NCBI GenBank assembly: GCA_029844215.1
Contig: CM056734.1
Location: 17,928,501 to 17,992,500, forward strand
DNA length: 64,000 bases
Reading direction: 5' to 3'
DNA from: Przewalskia tangutica
Lineage: Eukaryota; Streptophyta; Magnoliopsida; Solanales; Solanaceae
The translations under genes and the position numbers were made by a program. Of the stretch, positions 47,851 to 60,242 are shown piece after piece. Each line of letters begins with the position of its first letter. Positions within the stretch are counted from its first letter, which is position 1. The notes below the pieces were generated by a model, which worked only from the letters and a program-made list of their open reading frames with translations, had not been told where the DNA came from and searched no databases.

Positions 47851-48379
47851 GGGGCCCACAGTGGACCCCTAGACAATGGAAGTGGGTCCCAACAAGGCCA
47901 GCCGGGCGCTCCACCGCATTCCGTGTCGGCCGGCCGCTTTCTTTTGGGGCGGTTCGGATCGGACTGAGGTTTCGCATCACATGGGCCGTGGCGATGCGGA
48001 ATACTTGGGCCTCATCCTCCTCAGGCTCATCACGCAACAGGATCCACACAAACCGACATTGAAGTCGCGATGCACACGCTTGACTTGACTCAACCGGACC
48101 CTAATTAGTACATGGACACATGCGCTACTACCCACATGACATCTGACCAAAGTCTCTATTGTCTTATTCCAATTTGAGTAGTAATTGTGGTATAATTATT
48201 GGTAATTGCAACTCTATTCCAATTAATAGTTATGGTAATAAAATTTGCCCCCTCCTCATCCATCACTTGTCTTAAAAAATACCCTTCATGCCCCGAAACT
48301 AATTAAAAATTTGGTGTTTGTCCGTAAATTCACCACTGATAATTGAATTTCTATTGATTTTGATCCATTTGTATTTTCC

Positions 48380-49340
48380 ATGAAGGATTTCAAGACGGGG
48401 AGTCCTCTCATGAGGTGTGACAGTAGGGGGGATCTTTATCCAATCACACCGAGTCTCAGCATCTCGCGTCAAGCTATGTCATCCACTTTTGCAGCTCTTG
48501 TTCCTTCCTTGTGGCATGCTCGTCTAGGTAATCTAGGGTCGTCAATTTTATATGTTTTAGATAAGAATAAGTTTATTTCTTGTAAGGGTACGCGTAGTAC
48601 TCTAAATTGTCAATCTTGTTCTTTTGGGAAAATTATTAAGTTACCGTTTGTAGCTTCGAATTCTCATAATTCAATGCCATTTGATATTATTCACAGTAAT
48701 TTATGGACATCTCCAGTTCTATGGGTCATCGATATTATATTTTATTTTTGGATGACTATTCTAAATTTTTATGGACATTTCCAATTGCGAAAAAATCCCA
48801 AGTTTATTCCATCTTCGTCAAATTTAGAGCTTTTATAAGAACTCAATTCGAACGGAAAATAAATAACATTCAATGTGATAAGGCAAAGAATATGACAATG
48901 GGGAGTTTCGGGAGTTGTGTGCTAAAAATGGGATACATTTTCATTTTTTTTGTCCTCTTACGTCTTCACAAAATGGGAAAGCTGAACGAAAATTTGTACC
49001 ATTAATAACATTATTCGCGCCTTATTGGTTCATTCTTCTGTCCATCCATTATTTTGGCACCATGTCTTGCAAATGGCTACATATCTACTTAATATTCTTC
49101 CCTCTTCAGGTTTTATACAATAATACTCATTCATATTCTCATCTAAGGGTCTTTAGATGCTTATGTTATCTATTTTTTCCATCCACCACAATCAACAAAC
49201 TTCAAGCACGTTCTACCTCGTGTATTTTTGGGTTATCCGTCAAATCATCGTGGTTATAAATGCTTTGATTTGTCCTCTAAACGAATCATCATTAGTCATC
49301 ATGTTCTGTTTGATGAATTTCAATTTCCATTTTCTAAAGT
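48380..49340 (+). pseudogene. Copia integrase, broken
   Basis: The pre-integrase segment SLWHARLGNLGSSIL and CQSCSFGKIIKLPF are followed by the core start DIIHSNLWTSP, and after frame changes by YYILFLDDYSKFLWTFPIAK and LCAKNGIHFHFFCPLTSSQN. The C-terminal phrase GYPSNHRGYKCFDLSSKR is typical of Copia. At least three frameshifts are visible. Confidence 0.85.
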
Positions 49341-49429
49341 AGAGAAACCCGTGCCTAGTTCTTACAATTTTTTGGATGATGATATTTCCTCCTATGTTCT
49401 CTGTCATTTTTCAGATTTTTCAGAAAATA

Positions 49430-49525
49430 CGTCGTCAGCGCCACGTCCCTACGGGGAGGCACCAAAATTCCAGAGAGCACTGTTCATCAATCATAGCGGC
49501 CCTAGACCTCGGCGTCGCGGCGCAT
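49430..49525. repeat. GC-rich cassette within the Copia pol
   Basis: Reads cgtcagcgccacgtccctac ... gagcactgttca ... cctcggcgtcgcggcgc. The 12-mer gagcactgttca (49475-49486) also occurs exactly in both LTRs of this element (37930-37941 and 54616-54627). Confidence 0.6.
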
Positions 49526-49632
49526 TCGATGGAAATTTATGAAAATTCCCAAAAATCAGTCAATCCAGCCCAGAGTCATGGTCCAATCACTCACAGTCAA
49601 CGGAGTATTTCTAAACCAAAAGACATTTTAAT

Positions 49633-49931
49633 TTGAATTCTAATGTTCTTAAATCACTCTTACCCCGTAATCCTGTGTCTGTCTTAAATGACTCTATTTG
49701 GAAAATTGTCATGACCGATGAATATAATGCTCTTATTGATAAAAAGACGGGGGAGTTGGTACCTCATCCATCTGGTGTTAATATTATTCGGTATATGTTG
49801 ATTTTTGCTCATAATGATAATTATGATAGTTCATTTGCAAGGCATAAGGCTCGTCTTGTAGGTGATGGTAAGACTCAGCAGGTTGGTGTGGATTGTGGTG
49901 AAACATTTAGTCCAGTGATCAAGCCGGCTAC
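49633..49931 (+). pseudogene. Copia reverse transcriptase, 5' part
   Basis: NDSIWKIVMTDEYNALIDKK and ARHKARLVGDGKTQQVGVDC then GETFSPVIKPAT are the start of the Copia RT domain. It stops at the nested Athila-like insertion and resumes at 53321. Confidence 0.85.
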
Positions 49932-51186
49932 TGTTAGGCGTATTGTATACACTTTTTGAGTCATTTTCAATTAGTATTTTACTTGTTTTTATTGTGTTTA
50001 GTATAGTATTAGGGTCGTTTTCCCTTCTTTTGAGTCAAGCGGTTCAAAATGGCAAAATGGCAAAAAGGACCGAAAAGTGGGCATAAAAGGAGGTCCCGAG
50101 GCAGAAAAATGTTGAAAATTAATGACTTGGAAAAAGGCAAATCACAACCGCGGTGTCAAAAGATATCCGCAGGACCTTCGACTCCGGGGTGCCATTCAGA
50201 CAGAACCGCGGTGCCATTTGTACTGAGAGCTGCAGGACTTTCAGCACCGCGTGCGCGACGCGTGAATCGCCGATCCGAGTTAGAATTGGCTGGCGACGGC
50301 GGTCCATATGGCACGATTTTGCAACATATTTAAGCCCTTGGGATTAGTTTAATAAAAGAGTGTGGATGCTAGAAAAGAAACACATCACAAGGCAAGGATT
50401 CAAGGCTACAATTGGAGATTTAGTCTACGTAGTTTTCTTTCTTTCTTTTAATTCAGTTTATGTATGGATATTGTGTTAGTTCGTAGCGTGACTATGGCTA
50501 GGAACTAAACACATTAGGGTTTTCCTTATGATTCGCTTGAAACTGTCTTCATGAATTAATGCAGTAGCTTGATTACTTCTTCACTTGTTGAGATTTATTC
50601 AATAATTGATATGAATGATTGATAGTTAATTGATCACTAATTATCATAATCTATATGATTTCGAATCAAGAACCGAGAAGAGAGATTTGGATATGCTGTA
50701 ATTGAATAGACATAGGTTAAAATCGCGGACGAAAGTACCCCGATACTTGTGTAGCATTATAGGTTACTGTTCTTAATCCACCTATGTGGTAAATCCTATC
50801 ATAGAACTATAGAAGAGTTCTGTACTGGGGTTGAGTGATTATGTATCCTAACCGGAATATAAGACAGTTTAGTTAACCGCTATCTTAACGTAGAAGAAGA
50901 ATCATTCTAGTCGCATTAAGGATTGAATAAAGTATATAGTCGAGGATTTTGGAAGCCCTAATTCCTTCATAATCTGAGTACAACTTAAATAGTTTAATTA
51001 ATTCTTGCAATTGATTCTAGTAGTTAGACAAAAACCCAAAATCAATACTCGTTTGCCAAATAGATAACATAAAATAGATGAACGGTACTTAGAAACCAGT
51101 CTCTGAGGACGATATTCGGTCTTACAGACTATATTACTTGTAAAACGATACCTGCACTTACGTGAGCATTTGTAAATTGCCTAACA
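49932..51186 (+). repeat. 5' LTR of the Athila-like element, 1255 bp
   Basis: Bounded by the TSD on the left and the primer site on the right. It includes a GC-rich patch at 50145-50290 (aaccgcggtgtc, gaaccgcggtgcc, agcaccgcgtgcgcgacgcg) and tatttaagccc at about 50327 as a possible TATA region. Confidence 0.85.
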
Positions 51187-51192
51187 AGTTTT

Positions 51193-51209
51193 TGGCGCCG
51201 TTTCCGGGA
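51193..51209 (+). other. Primer-binding site (tRNA-Asp type)
   Basis: TGGCGCCGTTTCCGGGA, one base off the tRNA-Asp complement used by Athila elements (TGGCGCCGTTGCCGGGG family). Confidence 0.85.
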
Positions 51210-51345
51210 CTGGCGTACATCTAATATCGAATCATCTGTTTTTATTTCTACTTTGGCTTTAATTTTTTTTTATTTTTATTTTTACTGTTAGAACCGTGTG
51301 TCTTGATTTATTTGTTGATTTTAATCTGTTTCAGGAATCTAGTTT

Positions 51346-52985
51346 ATGCGAAGAAGAAGAGGGGCAGACACACTTGTTCCTTTAAACCCTGAAATTGAAA
51401 AAACCTGCAAACAAAACAGGCGAAATAAAAGGATATCTGAGTCAGTGACTATGAACAACCAACAATCGAATCAGAATGGGGAGGATCATGAGGTCCCAGA
51501 AAATGCAAGGGTTCTTCCCACAGTCACAGGTGCCTAGACTTGCATCAGGCTGCCAGCTATAGGGGCCAACAACTTTGAGATCAAGTCAGCCATACTGAGT
51601 ATGGTCCAGAACACAGTACAATTTAGGGGACTGCCATGTGAAGATCCCCACATGCACATTGCAAAATTTCTAGAGTTGTGTGCCACTTTCAAATACAATG
51701 GTGTTACTGACGATGTCATTAGACTAAGGCTCTTCTCGTTCTCACTGAGGGATAGAGCCAAAAGCTGGTTGAATGCACTGCCTGCCAACTCCGTCACTAC
51801 CTGGCATGACCTGGCCCAAAAGTTTCTAGCAAAGTTCTTCCCTCCTTCCAAAGCAGCAAAGTTAAGAGGAGAGTTGAACAACTATTACCAGGTGGATGGT
51901 TAGTCGCTCTATTATGCATGAGAGCGATTTAAGGACTTGCAAAGAAAATGCTCACATCATGGTATTGAGAAGTGGATGTTAGTCCACATCTTTTAAAATG
52001 GGCCGAGTGGTACTACTCGTACCATTATTGATGTTGAAGCAGGGGTGCTTTCATGAGAAAGAGTGAGGCACATGAGTTACTGGAAGATATGACTGCCAAC
52101 AATCACCAAGGAGCAGATGACAGGTCAATGACCAGCAGGAAGGCTATGGGCGTACATGAATTAGATGTCATCACTGCCCTGAATGCACAAGTGGCCCTTT
52201 TGACGAAGCAACTGCCGCAGAACACCATGTTTGTGAATGCAGTCCAGATGCCAGTAAACTGTGAGATTTGTGGTGGGCCGCACTCCTTTGACAGATTTTC
52301 AGCGGTAGACCCTAATAATGTGCCCATGGAGCAAGTTCAGGCAGTTGAGAATTTTCAGAGGCCTTAAAACTCCAACACATACAATTCAGGGTGGAGAAAT
52401 CACCCTAACTTTTCGTGGAGGAACGATCAACCCCAGCAGCAACCATATCAAGGTGGTTACCAGAACCAGCAAGTGCAAAACCAAGCCACTTCATCCCAGC
52501 AGTTTAGGGCACCTACACAACAATAGGAAAATCCTGATGAACTAAGAGCTGCATTGCTCACACTTACTAATTCACAGAATCAGTTCATATATGAAACCAG
52601 GTCCGCTCTCAGGAACCTGGAAACGCAGGTTGGACAACTGGCAAATATGGAAACCAATAGACCGCAGGGCACTCTCCCAAGCAATACAGAGGTAAATCCT
52701 ATAGAGCAGTGTCAAGCAGTGTTGTTGATGAGTGGAAAGCAGTTGGAGCAGGTTGCTTCACAGCCCGCAGTGGTAAGTGAGAAGGAATGTGAGAAAGCAG
52801 CTGAGGTAGAGAAGGAGGGGGTCACTGAGGACCACCCTACAGTTGAGAGAGCTCCACCGGCACCTTTGAGGGAATACGTTGATAGAATCTTTTACCCTCA
52901 GAGGTTACAAAAGAAAGCGAATGACAAGCAGTTCTCCAAGTTATTGGAGGTGTTTAAGAAGCTTCACATAAATATCCCCTTCTAA
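51346..52985 (+). pseudogene. Athila-like gag, broken
   Basis: Order: basic N-terminus (MRRRRGADT), then VQFRGLPCEDPHMHIAKFLE and LRDRAKSWLNALPANSVTTW (core of the retrotransposon gag domain), a stop near 51901, a CEICGGPHSFDRF knuckle missing its last Cys, and an acidic tail ending DKQFSKLLEVFKKLHINIPF. The reading runs straight into LTR sequence at 52982, showing the deletion breakpoint. Confidence 0.85.
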
Positions 52986-53320
52986 CCGGAATATAAGACA
53001 GTCTAGTTAACCGCTATCTTAACGTAGAAGAAGAATCATTCTAGTCACATTAAGGATTAAATAAAGTGGATAGTCGAGGATTTTGGAAGCTCTGATTCCT
53101 TCATAATCTGAGTACAACTTAAATAGTTTAATTAATTCTTGCAATTAATTCTAGTAGTTAGACAAAAACTCAAAATCAATACTCGTTTGTCAAATAGATA
53201 ACATAAAATAGATGAACGGTACTTAGAAACCAGTCTCTGAGGACGATATTCGGTCTTACAGACTATATTACTTGTAAAACGATACGTGCACTTGCGTGAG
53301 CATTTGTAAATCACCTAACA
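52982..53320 (+). repeat. 3' LTR remnant of the Athila-like element
   Basis: Matches 50847-51186 with a few substitutions. The shared junction phrase ctaaccggaat marks the breakpoint. Confidence 0.85.
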
Positions 53321-54300
53321 GCTACCATTCACATTGTACTCAGCTTAGCTCTTTCGAAATTATGATTCATTCATCAGCTAGATGTGAAGAATGTTTTCCT
53401 ACATTGTGATCCAAGGAAACCACGTATATGCATCAACCCTTGGAGTTTAGGGATACTAGATATCTTAATCATGTTTGTTTGTTGAAGAAGTCCTTGTATG
53501 GGCTTAAGCAGTCTCCACGAGCTTGGTATAGAGGTTTGCTAATTATGTTTCGACTATGAGTTTTTCTCACAGCAGGTCTGATAATTCATTATTCATATAT
53601 CGTCGCGGTTCTTCGATGGCTTATATACTACTGTATGTGGATGATATTATCTTGACTGCCTCTTCCGATGCTTTGCGAAAGTCTATCATGACAATGCTCA
53701 GTTCTGAGTTTGCTATGAATTACGTGGGTCCATTGAGTTATTTCTTGGGAGTTGTTGTTATTCGTCATGCAGGTGGATTGTTCTTATCACATAGGAAGTA
53801 TGCAGCAGAGATCATTTAGAGGGCTGGGATGTCATCTTGTAAGTCCACTTCTACTCCGGTTGATACTAAACCCAAGTTGGGTACTGCAGTTGGCTCTTCC
53901 TATGAGGATCCGACCCGCTATCGTAGTCTTGCAGGCGCTCTTCAGTATCTTACGTTCACGCGACCTGATATTACGTATGCCGTACAGCAGATGTGTTTGC
54001 TTATGCATGATCCCAGAGTTGAACATATGAATGCGCTCAAACGCATCCTTAGGTACATTCAGGAAACGCTTGAGTATGGTTTGCATTTGTCTCATTCGTC
54101 GACGTCTACACTTGTCTCCTATACAGATGCTGATTGGGGTGGTTGTCCTGACACCAGACGATCTACGCCTAGTTATTGCATGTTTTTAGGTAATACCTTG
54201 GTCTCATGGTCTTCCAAGCGTCAAGCCATGCTTTCACGTTCAAGTGCAGAGGCCGAGTAACGAGGGGTAGCCAATGTGGTTTCCGAGTCATGTTGATTAC
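53321..54300 (+). pseudogene. Copia RT 3' part and RNase H, broken
   Basis: HQLDVKNVFL opens the second RT block; several shifts follow. The frame 53556-53819 contains LLYVDDIILTASS with the catalytic YVDD, and 53829-54260 contains PTRYRSLAGALQYLTFTRPD followed by DWGGCPDTRRSTPSYCMFLG and SRSSAEAE (RNase H). It ends near the purine-rich stretch before the 3' LTR. Confidence 0.88.
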
Positions 54301-54579
54301 GAAATCTACTTTTAGAGCTTCATTATCCTATTGAGAAAGCTACCTTAGTGTATTGTGACAATATCAGTGTCATCTACCTTTCTGATAATTCAGTTCAGCA
54401 TCAGCGTACTAAACACATAGAGATGGATATTCACTTTGTTCGAGAGAATGTAGCTAAAGGACAAATGTAGCTAAAGGACAAGTACGCGTCTGTCATGTCT
54501 CTTCCAAATATCAAATTGCAGACATCTTTACAAATGGTCTTCCCTCGGTCCTCTTTGAATATTTTAGAGACAGTCCCAG

Positions 54580-54869
54580 CGTACGAAAACCGCCCACAGC
54601 GCCGCGTCCCAGTCTCGAGCACTGTTCACGGAACAATGTTATACTTGATGTATATTTGGTATATATTAGAATTAGTCTTGTACCTTAATTACTATTGCAA
54701 TATTACCATAATTGTATAGTTAGTCTCCCTATAGAATAATGTTTTAGATATAAAGTATGAATATAATTCTCCTATTATAACTTGTATATTTCATCAATAA
54801 GATTAATTAAATTCAAACTTATATATATGTCTTTTATCAATAAGATTAATTAAGGAATTAATTCTTTCA
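54580..54869 (+). repeat. 3' LTR of the Copia element
   Basis: Aligns with 37872-38147 (tgttatacttgatgtatatt, ccataattgtatagttag, ttaattctttca). The first 25 bases are diverged and the GC-rich cassette is shorter by about 24 bases. The left boundary is approximate. Confidence 0.75.
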
Positions 54870-54874
54870 GTCAA

Positions 54875-55756
54875 AGATATGTTAATCTCCAGTCTCACTG
54901 CCATGTCTTTTTCAGGATTGAAGATTACGTTTTGCTTAGTTGATGATCTAGAATAGTGGCCCACACCCATAATTGTGAACTAGTATTAAAAAAAAATTAA
55001 CATTAGAATATGATATACAATCTTTCAGGTAGGTACTAAACTACTAGTGTGTATCATCTTGAATAGGAATATCTGAATGCTATAAGTGGAAAACACTGTT
55101 ACCTGCTTAGCTATAATTTTCTTTGGAAAAAATGTAGGTACTACAATTAAAAAATCTTCATTTTTCCACAGATTTATTATTGTGGCTATTTTTTAATGAA
55201 TGTCGGTGGAAATTTTTTAAATAATAGTGTTTTCACATGAAAATTTTGAAAAACTTTCAACGTTTCAATGAGAACATGCCGTACAAGTGAAGACTTATAG
55301 CGTAGAAGTGACTTTCCTTGTTTTTGTCTCATAAAAATTACCTAACTGAAGCTTAGGTAATTAAAATATAAACTAAGCCGGGAAAAGCATATTTTGATCG
55401 AAAAAAATCTAATGTGACTTTCCTAATCCTTTAATAGTCTTAATAAATAAACTAGAATGTAATAACCCGTCTTAATACCTAATTTAAACAACTCATATTC
55501 ACAAATAACCTCGATTTGTCAACCCGTTAAAAATCCAAAACTTGGCATATATAAGATAATTGATGCTGTAGAATTGTATTAGTGATGCTCATTTACCTAA
55601 AATGGATGTAGTTCAACACTTGGCATATATAAGATAATTGGATCGAGATTTCTACCTGTCTCTCGTGAGCTTGACAATATTAGAACGCTGCAAAAAAAAA
55701 AAAATTATACCATCAAGCTGTTTATAATTAAAATATAAGCATTTTAATGATAAATT
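54875..55756. other. Intergenic with a short direct repeat
   Basis: No gene recognised. The phrase cttggcatatataagataat occurs twice, at about 55543 and 55619, about 76 bp apart. Confidence 0.45.
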
Positions 55757-56966
55757 TGTTGGAAATGTGCCTTTGGTGGAGGTTGGGTCCGCCCATCTTT
55801 AATGACTTAAACATCATGGTTTCACATGTTGGAGAATCTGGTTCTTTACACGTGTGTAATCTACTAAGTGAGTAGATGACCGTAGGGCCAAGAATCGTCA
55901 AATTTCATTGAAAAATGGAAGAGATATTGGTCCGCAAAGTAAGGTATTTGAGACATGGAAGAGTGGTGTGTGACAAATCTACTACATCGGTAGGAAAAGG
56001 AAAAATTGTTCATGATATAAGTCTCTAAACTGAATAAGGGATTGAGACCCAGGGGGTAACCCATGTGTTTGAAGGAGGGAGGACCTAGGTGTGCTTGGGT
56101 TCGAGACTAGGCCCACACGCGCGCCGCCACCACCTGTCCGGGTCGGGGCTGTTGGGCTAATTATCTTTTTGGACCCCAGACTTTATTATAATTACAGTTT
56201 GATCCCTGAAGTTTTCTGGAAGGCATTTTCTGTCGGCGTCGTGGCGCCTCATGACCAGCGCCGCGGCGCTAAATGTTCAGAGGACACTCCAGTAACGGGA
56301 AAATCAGGGAATTGATGTCATTAACTTTTCTGAACGTTTGACAGTTATGCCACAACGTTTTGGCCATTATGGTGTCCATTAACAGCTCTCTTAAACGCCT
56401 ATTAACATTTCTCCTCATCCTTAAACACTATATAATCAATCCTTGTTTTAGATTTGAGAGAGACATATTATACACAAGAACAAACACAAGAGAAATACTC
56501 TCTACACTTGGATGATTTCAGATTTGATGAAATCTCTTCCTTTCTTGCAATCTTATCCACTCAAAGATTCTTCTATTCAAGCAAACACTTGAGTTATCTT
56601 TGCTCATTTGTTTGATTGTTGTTTTATCTTGGGAGATAAGTTGTCATTACACCGTTGAAAGGATATACGGGGCAATATTATCTTAAGGATAGATCAAGAA
56701 TTTGGTTGACTCAGCAAGCCAATTATCTTGTTATATTTTCATATTCTAAACATATTGTTGTTGTTGCTCTCAAGGGGTTTGTTGCAGTTTCAACCATCAT
56801 CTCAAGACTTCAAGGAAGGATCAAAGACCGAAGATCAAGATGATCAACACTTATTGATGTTGTGATAATTGATGTTAGGCTTCAAGCCTATTATATTGAA
56901 ATTGTAAATGATTATCTTTTCTAAGCAATAGTGATAGTTGTGTACTATTTTATGTAATATCCAACA
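55757..56966 (+). mobile_element. Solo LTR, 1.2 kb, lineage uncertain
   Basis: It starts TGTTGGAAATG and ends ATATCCAACA (terminal TGTTGGA/TCCAACA inverted), flanked by TSD AAATT (55752-55756 and 56967-56971). An aacactatataatcaa box at about 56424 supports plus orientation. It contains a GC-rich cassette with a perfect 14-bp palindrome at 56257-56270. No internal coding region is attached. Confidence 0.85.
56257..56270. repeat. Perfect GC palindrome in the solo LTR
   Basis: AGCGCCGCGGCGCT is its own reverse complement; the preceding tcggcgtcgtggcgcc adds further GC-rich symmetry. Confidence 0.9.
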
Positions 56967-58259
56967 AAATTAGTAATAGTTGATCACCCAATGAAAATAA
57001 TTAGTAGTATAAATTTTATATTATATTTGATTATATTGATTGTGTAAAAAAGTCTTACACATAAGTATATAAATTAAATCCCATAGATAGTCCTACTCCT
57101 GTCTGCCTTGAAAGCTGCCCGAGTCGTAATCACTTTATAACAGGTGCCAATCGACTTGAACCAGCAAATCCATTCATTTTGGAATTAAAATAACCATCTT
57201 ATCATATTCCTTTAGTTTTGAAAGTACCTCAAAACCCTACTCACAAAGCCAAAGGTCGATATGTACGTAATTTCCTTATTCTAAAGCTGTTTTCTTTACT
57301 TTTGGTTATTTATTTCAAAATTCAAAATGAACATTCATTGATATTTAATATTTTAAACATTTTGCACAATTTCGATGTTGGTAAACAATTCATTCGAATG
57401 TTACATTTAAACATTCAAAAGCTAATGGAAGATATTATATGTTGCATGTTGTTGACACAAAAAAAGATAGAGAAGAAGTAATAACACAATAATTGACAAC
57501 CTACCTACATCCTTGAGGTAGGAACATAGATAAATTTCCACTATAAATGAGAAGAAAAGTATAAGAGATCCCAATCACAACACGTTTTATATGTACATCC
57601 CAAACCTACATGCAGGTTAACAGGTCTGAAAAATACAAAAAAATCAGACAAATTTTGGATTTAGTTGACGAAAGTAATGAATGATATTCAGATAACAATT
57701 ACTGGTCCCTTAACCTACGTGGAGAAGTCTTAACTCAAATTGAAGATAGTGATTATGAAACTAATAAAGAGTAGCTATCAGAGAATCCTGCCTAGCACTT
57801 AGATACGTGTAAACAAGATTTTGTTTTGACAATTTAGGTCCAACTTTGTCAAGCATAGCTCTTATTAACCTTTCGCTTTCTCTATGACTATTTGCGCTGT
57901 TAATTAATGTGCTAATTGGAGGCATGTGAATGAGGGACATTTAAGGACTCAAATGACTTCTTCTTCATCATCCTCCATATCACTACTGCCAAGTGCCAAC
58001 GGCGAATTTGAGATAAAAGTTATTAATTTAAATTTGCCTCAAGTTATGTGATGTGTTATTCTTTTTAGTATGTTTTAAAAAATATATATGATGCTCATTA
58101 TTAATGAGATGGCTTCAACTTTTCAAATTTATTATTTTATGTTATGTAATTAACATTGATTACTTTCAAGAATGCTTAATATTAAGTGCAAAATGAGACA
58201 AAGTTAATTAAATTCATCTTGATTTTGCAAAATGGTACTCCCTCCGGATAATAATATAA
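56967..58259. other. Intergenic, no supported gene
   Basis: AT-rich. The frame at 57218-57481 has no domain and low-complexity sequence. Nothing else was recognised before the CACTA element. Confidence 0.4.
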
Positions 58260-59106
58260 CACTACAAGAAAAAGAACGTATGGTGACGGTTAAAAAATGT
58301 CATCGGAGGGGGTGGATGACGGTTTTTATAAGTGTCATTGTAGTCAGTGTCACGAATAGATGACGGTTTAAATAATTGTCACATAACATGTGACGGGCAT
58401 AAACCGTCACACATTTACTCGTTGACTTTGACTATTTTCCGTTTTTTTTTAAAAACTGGGTATTTACAAATTTTGCCAGTAAAATATTTGAATTTTATTA
58501 ATTTAATATATTTTTTGACGGAAATTTTTTAAATAAATTTTAATTTTAATTAATTTAATTTAAATATAAAACAATTGCGAAAAATTTGATTTTGACGCAT
58601 TTTGTATTTAATAATTAATTTAATTTAATTAATTGTTTTTTGAAATTTTCAATAATAGTTAAATTGATGGGAAAATTGAATATTGTAACTAAAACGTAAC
58701 TAATTAATCAAATCATTTTAGTACATAATATTGAAACATTTACGATTGTAACTAAAATGTAACTAATTAATCAAACCATGTTGCAAATCTTCTTATTCTC
58801 AAATGTATTCAAAACAAAATGTTTTATAAAACAAAATGAGCCTAAGTACATACAAACCAAATTGTATAAGCAATGAAGTTTCAAGTATCACAACTACGAG
58901 TTAAGCTACAAGGAGCATAGAACATGAATGTCCATAGAATAATAAGACAACAAGCTCCGGCTACACTTACGTTCTGTACAACAAAAAGGTAGACTTTCTT
59001 TCCATGCAATTCTCCGCCTTCTTCAAATGCATCCTATCAGAAGTCCAACAAGACCTTTGGGTTATCTTGTCATTTATTAAATACTTTGTATAAACAGAAG
59101 GCAGAC

Positions 59107-59230
59107 ACAATAACAACAATATGCCCAGTATATTCCCACAAGTGGAGTCAGAATAGGGTAGATTGTGCACAGACCTTATCCCTACCTCAGAAGATTGAGA
59201 TGTTGTTTCTGATGGACCCAAGGCTCATAA
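59107..59230 (-). mobile_element. TS-type SINE, minus orientation
   Basis: The plus strand reads acaataacaacaatatgccc (reversed TTG tail), ttcccacaagtggagtc, gattgtgcacagaccttatc, the same blocks as the SINE at 25559-25736 in reverse. The 5' end is approximate and the TSD is unclear. Confidence 0.7.
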
Positions 59231-59725
59231 AAGGCATATCAAAGAAAGAACAGACAAGAATGCAGATAATGAACTGAAAATAATCAACTCACTTCGAGAT
59301 TTAAGAAATTCCATTTGTATTGGTAAACCATGTCTATCTGATCCCACTGGCACCAAGAAGAAAAATAATACATTCAAATTTCAGAAATTATAAACAAGAA
59401 AATAAGTATCATAAATCAGAAGGCTAAGCCAATGAATAAACAGAAAGCCATTATCAAGCAATGAATAAACAGAAAGGGATCAAATTCTAACATCTGTCCA
59501 ACAGGAAAAATTCTGTAGCTATGATAAATTCATGATAAACACAAGGTAGTGTAATGTGATATTTCTGGTCTTGTCCTCCATGACTAGACTCCAAGATATA
59601 GCAGCTTGAATAATTTTTTGACTCTTAAATTTTTTCATACGACTGGAGAAATGAAAACAGTACAAACTAAAATGTTGATGGCATTTATGTACATTTCTGT
59701 ACATTTAAGAAACTAAACAGATTAA

Positions 59726-60140
59726 CACTACAACAAATCGGTTCAAAAAGGGCGAGTGTAATCGCTCTCTTTGGGTGGAATATCGCCCCCTTAGATCAAA
59801 GGGGGCGATTTTTAGTCGTCCTTCAAGTCGTCTTATTACGTCCGTTATCTTAGATCAAGAAGGACGATTTTTCAAGTCGCCCTATTTGGTCCTAACCAAA
59901 GGCGGCGACTTGACAAATCGCTCCCTTTAGTGTGGTTCAAATAGGGCGACTACACTCGCCCTTTTTGAGATCCATCAAAAAGGGTGAGTGTAGTCGCCCT
60001 ATTTGATCCTAAACAAATGAGGCGACTTGACAAATCGCTCTATTTGGTGTGGTTCAAATAGGGCGACTACACTCACCCTTTTTGAGATTCATCAAATAGC
60101 GCGATGTCACTCGCCCTTTTTTATATGGTTCAAAAAAGAG
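59726..60140. mobile_element. Second CACTA-like terminus with subterminal repeat array
   Basis: It starts CACTACAACAAATCGGTTCA and then repeats gggcgactacactcgccc-type units in both orientations, including long inverted pairs (caaatagggcgactacactc against gagtgtagtcgccctatttg). No matching right end was found, so this is a truncated element nested in the larger one, or one end of it. Confidence 0.55.
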
Positions 60141-60151
60141 AAAAAATTAAA

Positions 60152-60222
60152 TGCACCATTTGGGATTTGAACCTTGATCTGAACCGTGACACTGTACTAT
60201 TCTACCACTAGACCACTAGTTA
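60152..60222 (-). pseudogene. tRNA-Gly-like pseudogene
   Basis: The minus strand reads agtggtctagtggtagaata, gtacagtgtcacggttcag, aaggttcaaatcccaaatgg, then tgca. A box (tggtctagtgg) and B box (ggttcaaatcc) are intact and the body follows plant tRNA-Gly(GCC), but the anticodon position reads GTC and the 5' acceptor strand (actagt) does not pair with the 3' strand (atggtgca). It is inferred to be a tRNA pseudogene or the head of a SINE-like repeat. Confidence 0.55.
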
Positions 60223-60242
60223 TGCAATATTAATCACTACAA

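Larger units (their letters stand above)
49932..53320 (+). mobile_element. Athila-like Ty3/gypsy element with internal deletion
   Basis: 5' LTR 49932-51186 (TGTTAGGCG ... CCTAACA), primer site 51193-51209 (TGGCGCCGTTTCCGGGA, tRNA-Asp type, usual for Athila), broken gag 51346-52985, then directly the last 339 bp of the 3' LTR (52982-53320). The protease, RT, RNase H, integrase and the first part of the 3' LTR are deleted. TSD GCTAC is perfect (49927-49931 and 53321-53325) and the host RT reads on across it. Confidence 0.88.
37872..54869 (+). mobile_element. Ty1/copia LTR retrotransposon, degenerate, hosting two nested elements
   Basis: 5' LTR 37872-38147, primer site 38148-38160, gag, integrase, RT/RNase H, 3' LTR about 54580-54869, flanked by TSD GTCAA (37867-37871 and 54870-54874). 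It was later split by 38515-47286 (in gag) and by 49932-53320 (in RT). With both inserts and their TSD copies removed it is about 4.8 kb, a normal Copia length. Stops and frameshifts in every domain show it is dead. The RNase H motif SRSSAEAE suggests the Ale/Retrofit lineage (inference). Confidence 0.88.

Noticed and set aside
47714..48049. 111-codon minus-strand frame and overlapping plus-strand frames
   Set aside because: Shadows of the GC-rich tail of the Copia gag.
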